The position numbers were made by a program, and so were the translations under genes. A stretch of DNA of 64,000 nucleotides from positions 452,501-516,500 of the forward strand of contig JAEMWC010000616.1 in NCBI GenBank assembly GCA_016490735.1, written 5' to 3'. Positions 47,976 through 59,758 of the stretch are shown one piece after another. The DNA is from Pachyseris speciosa. Taxonomy: Eukaryota > Cnidaria > Anthozoa > Scleractinia > Pachyseridae. The stretch's first letter is position 1, and each line of letters opens with the position of its first letter. The notes under the pieces are model-generated. The model did no database searches and was not told where the DNA came from. It worked only from the letters and a program-made list of their open reading frames with translations.

Positions 47976-50900
47976 CTCGGCTATACGTGCGTCTATGAAA
48001 AACTTTGTAAACACGCGTTTATAATGTGTAGGCCACTGATTAATGTTTTGAAATGTTCCGCGTTCGCTTGCCAGCTGAAAGAAGTGCTTCAAGCTGCCAG
48101 TTCATATGATCTGTCACTCCTACGCTAAGTTGCATTTAATCGTCTAAAAGGGGAAATTTAAATCATACGCTAAAAATTCCCACTAATCAACATCCTTTCT
48201 CGAAACCGGAAGCGGATGTTCATGCTTCAAGGTACACCGGAAATCGTAATTTTACAGGCGTGTCGAGTAAGTGCGAAGCGACGGCGGTCAAGATATACTT
48301 TATAAGGACTTAAATTTTCCCCTACAGTTAGTCTTGGGACATAACATTATTATTTAATTTCTTTTGCGAGTCATTTTTACAAAGACAGTATCAAAAGCAC
48401 GTGCCTGTTCCTCTTAATTCTGAAAAATTAATACATAAATTTAATCGTACACGGTTTTTTGCAGTGGTTTTCACAACATAAAATTGTTCAATTTCCAAGG
48501 CAGACAACTTAGGACTTACGTCTGGGAAGTCCAATTTTCATCGCTTATAAAGACTTCACTTATTTCCCACGCTACACCTGTGGTGTGGGAGGTTAAAGAA
48601 GAGGGGGACATTAAGCAGTGGGGTCTTCCTTATAATACTTTTGACAGTCTTCTATCAATGCGAGTAAGATACTAAATAAATTGTCCCAATATTCTGGTCA
48701 GACGATTCAAAAGTTACTTTCAATAGGAGCTGAAAAAGACTGAAAATGGAAACTATCGCAATCAGGACTGAAATAGGTGCCTGCACCTACCTGGATAAGG
48801 AATTAGTAAAATATATCCTGAAAATAGCATTAGTGTCTGAGCCGTCGTTAGTACCCCAAATAATGCCCCTCCCCCCTCCCCTTCCCGACCTCTTCTCGAA
48901 CTCCAGTGGGTGTACCCTTGGGCATGCCATCAAACACATCTGTTGCACCTCCCCAGGAAACCATCGATTAGCTACAGCCAGATCATTGACGAAGTGAACC
49001 ACATGGGTGATTACTGTCAGTAGGCATATCAGAATAATGGTGATTGTTTTGACGAATTTTCAACATCAGTCGTCCTCAAGCTCAGCTCTTTGAAGTAAAA
49101 TTTTTCCGGATGTCGTTTAGCAAACCCGTTCATAATCCGGCAAAGTCTCGAATCTCCCTACTACCCCACATGAGGCCCCTCGGCTAAACCGATGAAAAAC
49201 TTTACCGGTTTCATGACGTAAGCACATATACACGAAAGAGATTTGAAGACAGTGGCACAACACAAGCTAAAGGTGAGTGTTGCCAGTGGTTGTCTTAGGT
49301 TCTTCCAACCTCTTCCGATTACACTGTATCACAGAAAGAATTGCAGAAAATTTCAGGTCGATCCGACATTATCTCTCGAGGATCTTGGTCCTTTTTTAAG
49401 TGTTCACACCACAACCGTACTGTGCTCGAGTCAGTGTAAACGGTTCCATTTCCACTAATCAGACCGGAAGTCAAATAAAATTACAAAGCATTGCTTAAAA
49501 CAACAAAATATTCAGCCACCAAAATAACGTCACAGGAAATGTTTCTTTGTAAAAAAAAATTCCCCCAACATACAACGTCTTCACCTTTCGTAAAACCCCT
49601 TTATTTTTCTCTTGCATTGTAAACATGAGGGCTGGAAAAATTTGTAATTTGTCTGAAACTTTTTAAAAGCTTCAGTCGTGGTTTGATCAAACTCAGTCGT
49701 CCAGAGCAGAACAAAACACGCAATTATCAGCCTCCCTCAACAATGACGTCACAGGAAGGACAGCTTGATTAGTGGGGCACCCCCGAGCCTCATTTTGGTC
49801 ACACTATCTGCTCCGTCACAAAACTGATATGAAATACATTACACGGTCATCGCTAAAGAATGAACCGGACGGGAAAATAAACACTGAATAAGACACAGAA
49901 GGCAGAAAGAGTAGTGGAAAAATTAAAACAACTCAAAACAGTCATAACTTTTGCTTAGCTCTCAGTCCTCCAAAGAAGGCTCTCACTGAGTCCTCACAGG
50001 ACTTGGAGCAAGTGGTCAGTGATGTGTGAAGCTAATAAGGTTTTAGTGGAAGATAAGTGGCCTGGAAATTTTTTGTACTACAGATTGATTAATGCCATTG
50101 AATATTTCATTGACATCTTTACCTTACAACTAAAATAGCGAGAATAATACATTTTTGTAACGTCATCGCGAAAGTATGAAACTGGCAGACACGAGGCTGG
50201 TGTTGGGCAGCAAATAAATTGACATTAGCTAAATATCAATCGCGAAATTCTACCTTTCCTAACAGAAATACTATGAAAATGTCTGAACGAATTCTTCGCA
50301 TACCCAGTTCCCGATCGAAGGCGGCCTTCGATCTGGATCAGGTAAGCCAATAATTCAGTTTCAATAATGACTGGCGTCTTATGGAACTTTGGAATCATGG
50401 GGTGGGTCACTTGATTAACTCTGTAACACTGATTAATTGAAAGAATTAAAACCAACTACTGGCTTTCAGTAACTGTACATTTTCATGATATATAGGGTGA
50501 AGGGCTTTTTACTTACTATATTCTCTGTGCATCGTTGCAACTAAATTAACACATCTTTAATCTAAGCGCTACGTGTCAGCTGACATGTGTAATGAAATAG
50601 TTGTAGTCAGGGGCCCATCCGTGGGTTCCTGTTAGCTGTCACGGTAAGTTACAATTACGTCATGGTGAAAAAGGTGCGGCAGTTTCGACCAGCTTGCTGA
50701 ACTGAATCTTCTACTTCACAGTCTTTATCCTTGGCGGGGAATTTGCAGTTTCGCTCTCATGTACTTTCGAAAGTCATGATGTAAGGAGAGAATCCAAACG
50801 CAACAAGCTTTACAATAAAATACTGTTCAAATAGTCAAATGAAGGCAACAGCCAGTGGCCAGCCTGAAGCCTTCTCTTTTTTATTTCAATTCATTGTCCA

Positions 50901-52368
50901 TACTTTGAGTTGCTATAATACCATAACTAAGTATTTTGTACTTGCCAGAGGACCTAATTATGCTAATGAACTTTCAAACGTACATTCCATGCATAGTTAT
51001 ACTGTGATAGAAGAGCATAATATATTTTCGAATCTTTTTATCGCTTAATGTTTCGAAAGAAGAGTTTATCGGCTCACTAAAAAAAATGAAGAAACTGGTA
51101 TCTTGTTTTAACCCTTTCAATGTACGAGGACACTTTAGCGCTGTTATTCTGCAGGGGAAGGTGGTTCCAGGAGCCCATGGGCTCCTGGTGATTCTTAGTG
51201 TTCATGCTGTGGACGAAATCCTGAAGGGTGACCACTCATATATAGGCTACCCAGAAGTACTTTTGGATGATGTTATCTGTTTCTCGAGCATGCCAAAAAA
51301 TGAAATTGTGGTCAGTTTCGTGAGGGCAAGGGTGTATAGCTGGGTGTGTTACTTCTCACAAAAGGAAAAAGGTGAATTATTTAGCGTGGGCGAGATAAAT
51401 AACGTGTGACAATTATTCACCACGTGACCATTTTTTTGTTCCGCCTTTAATTTCAAAGTACTTCGGGAGCACATGAAAAGTTGTAATTTTGTTTGGGACT
51501 TGATTATGATTTAGCAAATGCAATAAAATGTTGATCTTGGTTTTTTGCTCAAAAAGGAATGTATTGTTTTCAACTGCAAAAGGTAAAAACTAGAAATCAA
51601 TTCGACCAAAATACATGTAATCTGATCGTGAGGAACTTTCAAACCGGAATTAAAATTACTCAAGAAGAGCGCAGGTCGGCTCGAAAGCAAAGTATTGCTG
51701 CTACGAGGCTACAAAGTGGAAAATGAATCAAGCTACCGTGAACTGTCAGTTTTCGCGGGGGATTCCTTTATTCTATTGACCGGAAGTGTTATCAACCAGC
51801 CTCGTTCCTGGCATGAATCCGACTTCCGGTTTATTTGTTGTCATTTTAGCGGGAAACGATCACAACCATTGCGCGCAGCGTTCAAAAAATCATCAGTTTT
51901 CATGTTGTCTGTCGTTCTGTATTATTCTTTTCGGCTCCTTGCTCTTGTTTTCGAACGAATCGAGATCGCTTCGAATGCAAAAGGAATTTCGGGAGAAAAA
52001 TCAACAAAAAATTTTCGAACTAATCAAAGTGTTTTGTTTGAAACGAGGCAATTTCATTCATTCATTTGCATGAAAAAGTTCAGCTCTTTTGTTGAGTGCG
52101 AGCTCGAAAATCTGGAGCCTCTCCCCATGCAAATAGGATTTTATTTTGCGTTCCTTAAACCGAGAAATTAGCTGCAGAGATTGAAAGACTTTTTTGGCCT
52201 TTGATCGTGTTTGAACACTTCTGCTTTCGCCGTCTCCAGATAGCTTTGCTCGGAGACTTTAAACATGGGAAGGATGTTCTGATTCATTCGCACCACGTGT
52301 TGATAACAGTGCGTTCAAAGCACTTCGAGATCTACAGATTTCACGGAACACAGGGCCATTTTTGAACC
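47976..52368. other. Intergenic region between the TLC gene and the 52.4-kb gene
   Basis: Divergent spacer of 4.4 kb. Contains a perfect 22-base palindrome at 51168-51189, a related degenerate repeat piece (about 51195-51270) and a C-rich patch near 48865-48890. No supported gene; the small open frames do not resemble anything and do not join. Confidence 0.4.
51168..51189. repeat. Perfect 22-base palindrome
   Basis: Centre GCCCATGGGC within arms CCAGGAG and CTCCTGG. A similar but looped palindrome (CAGGAGCCCATGAATATT and CATGGCTCCTG) lies at 12014-12042. Confidence 0.8.
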
Positions 52369-52539
52369 ATGGAAAGTGCAGTGCTGGATCTAGCGCGGAA
52401 AACCTCTAAAAAATGCCAAATTGAAGGATGCCACGAGATCACGGTCGGCTCAAGAACTGCTTTGTGTCGCAAGCACCGCAACAATAAATACAAGCAGAAT
52501 TATAACAAGAAAAAGAAAAGGAAGGCGCATAGTCCAGAT
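52369..52539 (+). CDS. Unknown gene, exon 1 (Cys/His motif)
   Basis: 57 codons from ATG 52369 to donor GTAAGT, phase 0. Holds the C-x4-C-x12-C-x2-H motif and the basic run. Confidence 0.75.
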
Positions 52540-55500
52540 GTAAGTATAGATACATTGATCGCGATTCTTTAGGGTAATCGATTATGAAGTGTGCTTCTCT
52601 TGTGGGGAAGTTTATTTCGATAAAAAGGTACATTTTTCGTCCCTTAACGCGTCACGTTCAACACAAGTCACATGTCTTTGTCAAGGACATTTCCATTTTT
52701 CCTATACCATTGTTTTGACACTCATAAGCATTTTGTCCTTTCAATTCAAAGCCGGTATTTAACAGGTTTTTATTTCAAAACATTAAAAGGCATTTATATC
52801 TTCTTCACGTTTGTTTAAGGAGAGGTTTTTGAGGTCCAGATCGTGGAATACTGAAATAATATCCTGTCTTATATCTGCTGTGTTGGCTTGCTTGTTTGGA
52901 ATTTACTTGAAGTATGATTTTTATCACGTCTATTTATTTTAACGTTGCAATGTTTGGTTTTTACAAGTCAAGAATCGGTTAGATTAAAATGAGAGATTAA
53001 CGCATTTGATATTTATGGCGATAATCGCTAGCTAGGACATATGTTTCCCTTTCGTTCACTCTGTCATTGAAATAATTAACATAAATAAGATTACTTCGTT
53101 GCCAGTTGTAGAGTAAATGACTTTTTCACATCTGCCATTAATGACGAAATAAAATATGGTGAGGTTAATGGTCCCAGGCTTTTTATAAAACATACGTTAA
53201 TGTGTATTTTTATGGGGTAATTTTAAACTAAAAGTGTTTTTATGCATTTTTGTTATGAGGGGGTGGAGGCAAGGAAATCACCTTTGGAATATTTCTCCTA
53301 CCTGAGTACAATAGCAAATTGTTGTACTCTTCGATTCTCCGATGATTTGTTCTGATAATCTTCATTAGAGAAATTTTTTTATTTCTTCATGAAATGTTGC
53401 AATGGTTAGGGTGCATATTGAACGTTACGTTGGCCAGCACCCTGAGCATCAGATCGAGGGACAATGAGGCAGCAACCTGCTCTGGGTAAAATGCATGAAC
53501 ATTTTGCAACATACTTCTAAAGTAAATAATATTGAACTTGAAAATTTTACTCATGAGAAAATGTAAAGCAATGCCCAATCCCTCAATTTATTTCTCACAT
53601 TTTTTCTGTAATTTCTCTTTTTTTTACCAACCTACATTAATCAGAGGCCATGCAATGAGAAACAAAGCATTTTGTAGATGTACATAGTTGGTGGAACTTA
53701 GAAGACAGAATGTATTCATTACAGGAACTGGATCATTCAAGGTGTTATGATATAACACCTGATCTTGAGCTCTCAAAAATGTTAGAATTATTTTTTAAAG
53801 GTTTAAAATACTCTTTGTTTAGGAAATGCCAAGTGACTCTATTGAGAATCAACTTGCAGAGGAGAAGTGTCTGATGGAACAAAAGTACGCCAGTATGTTG
53901 CAGCAAGTTTTGGCTCAAAAACGACTGGTAAGGATTTGTGGAATATGTGCAGAGCCAAGATCTGTCATACATATACTGAATGGTCTCAACTAAAATTAAC
54001 ATCACCAAGGAACATTCTTGCAAAGCTCAAGACAAAACAGTGATTTTGCAAAGAAGAATATCCTGTACCCTTGCTTGAAAGATTTTTAAGTCTGGGACTA
54101 CCACCACCCCTCTGGAAATTGCTAACTATATACTTTCCCTTTGACTTCTGACATCCCCCTTCCCCACCCCCATCCTGCTGTCCCCTCCTGCATAGAATTT
54201 CTGATGACCTTTTATGAGGTGTATCGATGTTTTCTTATGTCACTTTTATGGCTTTTGTGAGAGCACAACACAGACCAGGGATGATTTGGGACTGGTGGGG
54301 GACTCCCATTTGATAGGGCAGAGATGCTCATTAGGAAATGGGAATTGAATGCGTTAAGGCAAGCAATGTAAGCGCAATTCTTGCCATGAAGTACAACTGT
54401 AAGGTTACTGTGCTTGAATTATAAAATCATTGTATAAATCTTTAGTTCTTCATTCGCATATAACCATAAGTGACGTACACAAGGCTGCTGCCCAAGAAAA
54501 CTGTAACAGAGCCCACAAGGTTAAAAACTAAGAAGAAAGGAGCCCAACCTGTGAAATACTAGGCACTACAGCAGAAGAAAGCTGTTAATGTCAAAATTGT
54601 CATTTGCATGTGACATTTCAAGTGCTTTGTCTCAGGCCTGTTTCAAATGTCATGCCGTGCTTAGCTGGCTCAACTGTTGCATGACTGCAGCACGACTTGG
54701 TTTCAGACGTCGAATTTAATTCCGTCAAATAAAAAGCTGTTGCCCAATCTCGTACCCAGAATTTTCAGTTGCCGTAATCAAATCATTAACCAGCCACTGG
54801 ACAAAGCAAATCCAAAATGTTAATTTATGAATTGAATTTGACACGGCAGTAGCACAACTTGGTTTCAAACGTCGTGCTTAAGTCGAATTTAATTTGATTA
54901 ATTGAGTTCGACATGGCAGTAGCACAACGTTTGAAACGAGCCTCATCCTCAGGCTGAAGTTATCCTAGACTACTTTATTCAGATTATTCTTTCACAATGT
55001 TTTGCTTTCTTTCAATTCAAAAAATCAAAACTATTAATTACAACTGTAGCTGCTTGATGGCAGATGTAAATTATTCCAATTCTGTTAACCCTTTTGTTAG
55101 GAATTATTACAATCTGAGAATGTCATCCAGGTGTTAAGAGCTCATCAGCAAAAAGTGAAACAAGATAAAATCAAAGAAATTCAAGAAAGAAAACTTAAGA
55201 AAGAACAAGAACCCACAGAGAGTACAGACCAAGGTAATGTGTGACTACTACTACTACCACTACCAATAATAACACATATATAGTGCCATGTTACTAACTG
55301 CCCTATGGTGATTTACAATTGAAGGGCTGAGGGCATAACCGACCCAAATGACTTTTAGGGCCTTTTTTGTAAACGCCTTTTCTAGAAAAACAATGGAAAA
55401 TGGTCCAAAAAAATTATGGGGCAATTTTGTTCTATTGAATCAAAGGCCACATGCAAACATTCAGCTGATTTGGACCAAAAAAGAAAAAAGCCCTAAAAGT

Positions 55501-58500
55501 CATTTGGGTCGGTTATGCCCTCAGCCCTTCAATTCTACAATAAAAATTAATTAAAATAAATAAAAAATATATATAAAATTACAAAAAAGCTTGTCTGAAA
55601 AGATGAGTCTTTACATTTTTTCTTCTATTTGTTTCATCTAAAGAAACCAATGGTAGTTCAAAAATTAATCTTTAATACTATGGTTCAACATGCATATTCT
55701 TCTTGCTGCACTTTGAATATTTCTTGTGGTTCCATTGGGAGAGTTTTTAAAAATGTAAATAATAATAATAATCACTTTATTTAAGTCTCAAATCTATCTA
55801 GCTGAGCACAGATGCTCTATTAATTGGGGAGACTAAATCAAATCAACCCTAAATAAATCAAATCAAATCAAATGTTGGTTTTTGGGGAGAGGGGAAAACC
55901 AGAGTACCCGGAGAAAAACCTCTCGGAGCAGAGTAGAGAACCAACAAACTCAGCCCACTTATGACGCCGAGTCCGGGAATCGAACCCGGGCCACATTGGT
56001 AGAAGGCGAGCGCTCTCACCACTACGCCAACCCTGCTCCCTGGAAGGAAGTTTGTCTTAGATGATCAATTCCTCTACCTGTGTATTTGATCAAGTTGTGA
56101 TATTTCTATTCACTTGGGAATTGGGGAGTGAGGAGGTGTGGGTGTTTAGGATCTTTAAACAGTTCACAATGTCTAGAATGCTTTTTAAAACAGACACTGA
56201 GATAAGTGTCAGGTGCAGGCAGTTAATCAAAATAACACTATAATTCTACTATGGAAATGCACAATCATATGTTTATGCCCATAGAATGAAACCAATCAGA
56301 AAAAAGAGATTATAAGTAGCACAATACAACAATACAAACTAAAACAAGCAAGATCTGTTTCTGGTTCTAGTTAGCCTCCTTCGCAGACGTCTTAGGGCTC
56401 GCCACGCATTCCTTGCCCACGAACATCTGCTGAACTGAACTGCCACTTCTGTTCGCTGGCAGTTAACCTTTGTTTTGAAGAAACCAATAACGAGCTGCGT
56501 AAGAATGGAAATCAACACCCGATTCACATGCATCGTCTGTGAAAATAATCGCGGGGTCGAAGTCCTACTTTCCATAAATTGGAAAACGAACTATGATTGG
56601 CTCACTGCCGCGAACGGAAGTGGTAGTTCAGTTCAGCAGACGTTCGTGGGCAAGGAACGTGTGACAAGCCCAAAGACGTCTGCGAAGGAGGCTAGGTTCT
56701 AGTGTGCTTGCTTGTCTCCTTGAGCATTAGATCAAGTGAACTTGAATGAATGATGACCTCTTTTTACACAAAAGATTGGTGCCATTGAGAGACTTTCAGC
56801 TGATGTCTGCCCCATAAAAATTTGATGACCTAAAAACAAATATGAATGAAACTCCCTCCCAAACAGGGCCTCATTTACTGCTGGCCAGGCCTTGTGCTGT
56901 CATCTTAACTACCAACTGTTGCATTTCCAGGGTCTGTGCCATCTAAAATGGCCTCTGATGCTTCCTCTAAATCCATTAAGGATGGCAACTCCAATAAATC
57001 AAATTTCAGAGCAACAAAAACTGCCAAGAAGCCTCAACACAGCAAGAAGAGCCCAGCAAAGGCTGTAGCGCTGAAGAACGTCCAGATAGGAAATAATCTC
57101 ACTTTTTCAGGAAACATGGGATTGATCCCAAAGCCACTGCTTCCCTCCTCAGATTTAGCAACAAAGAGGTTGTATGCAGGAGTTAGTATTGCACCTTCTG
57201 CATGGACTAATAGTGATTGTTATGTTGGACAAAATCTTCTGGCTCCCAAAGTCCCTGCACAGCAAGCAGCACCTATGCGTTCTTTGACCATGAGTACTCA
57301 ACATGTACCTATAAAGATTGATTCTGTATGTAGTTATCAGCAAAACACTTTGAGTGGTGTCAGCCAGTCTGGTGGTTATGCAAACATTTGCATTGAGTCT
57401 GTGAAAGACCTCTCGCTTGGCCCTTCTGGAAAGGTAGCTACTACTGTCATAACCTCACCCAGTCTAAACTCCAAGACAGCGCAAAATGTTCACGCCAGAC
57501 TGCTGCAAAATGTGCCACCTTATCAAATGATTAAAAAAGGAAGCCTACCAAGAGGAAACATTACTTCCCAAGAGGATCGTACCAGGCAGTCTTTTCAAAG
57601 TTTGACTGCATCTTGTACATCAGCTCTTGCGACAACTGGAGGCAACCTTGTGACCGCTATGGCAGTAGCTCAACAAAGTGAAATTACTATGGCTCTTTCG
57701 AACTATAGCCAGGCAATGTCATTGTCCAATGGTCATATTACAACTTCAGGGACATTTACACAGGTTTCTCAAACAAATCAGGTAAAATTGTGAGAAACTA
57801 CTGAAACTGCAGTGCTGAGAGCATAACCGACCTATGTCTTATAATTTTAGGGTTTTTTTTTATTTTGCTCAGATTTGTCCAAATTTTTGCATGTGAGCTG
57901 CAATTCTATTGAAGAACTTTGTCCGGTGTTTTTTTTTTTTTTTTCACCATTATTGTTTCATTTTCAAGAAATAACTTAAGCAAAAAAACTGCATTTTTCC
58001 TTGTGTACACAAAGAAATCAATATTGCACGAGAGTAGTTTGCAAATTACATTACATCCTCTTTCAATCAAATTGCAGTTCACATGCTAAAATTTGGACAA
58101 ATCTAAGCAAAATCTAAGAATAAACTAAAATTCGACATAGGTTGGTTATGCTCTCAGCCCTTCAACTAAAAAATAATTATTTATTATTTTCATTTGACAG
58201 TTAGATCTCTTTGAGAACCATTCCTTTAATTAAGAGACCCTAAGTAAAAATTAATTCTGACATTAAAAAATTCATCTGTCAGGTAAACCCTCTCTTTTAT
58301 ACTTTCTGATAGTTTACATGTAAAGAAACCTGAAAAATGTTAAAAAAACGGGGAGAAGGGAAGTCATCATTGGTAAGATGACTAGTCACTTGCACAAACT
58401 TTGTCATTTTTTGTAGGTTTTGGTGCTCCGTGCTCTGGTACCACTATAAAGATTCTTATAACAGGGGGGAGGGGGGGGGGGGTTACTTGGGTAAATTTTT

Positions 58501-59724
58501 GCTGGGTACAGTATGTGCCGCTGGTCTCTCAGAACCCCTACCCCATTATAGTTTATTCTGTGGCCAAATATAGACCCCATCTTAGTCACTTTTGGGCAGA
58601 TGTAATTTTCGTGATCCCAACTTAGTCACTTTCTGTTTAATCTACCTTATAAAGCCTTTTAAGTAAGTCATCCTTAAATGAATTGACACATTTGTTTAAC
58701 TGAAGGAATCCAGAAAGAAGAAAAAACATTTTGTAATTGTGAAGATTCCTTTCTACATGTATAACACCAACAATGAATTCTTTTTTGAATGTGATTATTG
58801 TAATAATATTATATATCACTTTCTTTCTTTTTTTCTTGTAATTGCAGTGAAAATGGAATAAATTAAATTAAAATTTGATCAGAGTTTTCAGGACTCATCC
58901 AAATCACTTTGTCAATGCTGTGCTCACTGATTTATGACCTCATTTTGGTGACTAGAGGCCCTGCCAAGGGGGGTCCTGTGTCGCTTGTCTGCATTTTACA
59001 ATCTCCCATGTCGGTGTTTAAATCGCTAATTCTCGGCCTTGATGTCACTGTCGGAATTTTTCCAGGAATGATGTCTCGTTGGCATTTCCTTTTATGTGCT
59101 GTTGCTACTTTTTGGGCCATGTCACTTGTGGGAATTTACCCTGGCAGGGCCTCTGACTAGGCTGCAAAATCTTTGTGGGGTGTTAGTCCTGGTCTTGGTT
59201 CATATCCAGCTGATGCTGGAGGATGGAGACAACCTCACAGAGATGGGAGTCATCAGGGTCACTTTGGCTGCCTTTAACACAACCTGCTTATCAAATAAAG
59301 TATGTATGTATGTATGTATGTAAACGTTATCACTTTTTTTTTTATTAAACAGGGTGATATGTCACAAAACTGGCCAAACCAGATGATACCTGAGACAGCA
59401 ACAGGAAGACTACAGACTCCTGGTATTCACGACGACTTTCTACTTCAAATGCTTCAGGTAAAATGTCTTAACAAGTTGATAACAAATGGGCACCATTTAC
59501 ATACCCTTGCACTGATATTGCAGTGGGTTTGCTATAGCTCAAAGACATTATTATTATTATTATTGTTATTCAAAATTTTTGCCTATGATAGCACATCCGC
59601 TAATTTTAGGCATTGACTCTGTAGATTTGTTATTCTAGGATTTTTTAATATTTTCTTTATTTCATCAAAATTTTTAGTCTATGATAGTTGTAAATAGGTA
59701 TAATTTTTATTGTTATTAATAAAG

Positions 59725-59758
<34 letters not shown>

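Noticed and set aside
51086..51409. 107-codon open frame
   Set aside because: It crosses the palindrome and a degenerate repeat also seen at 28.4 kb; not a supported gene.
51695..52171. 158-codon open frame upstream of the unknown gene
   Set aside because: No recognised domain, overlapped by another open frame (51786-52073), no splice link to 52369.
55964..56037. A functional tRNA gene
   Set aside because: A and B boxes are present but the sequence runs on into a SINE body and tail; no convincing acceptor stem.
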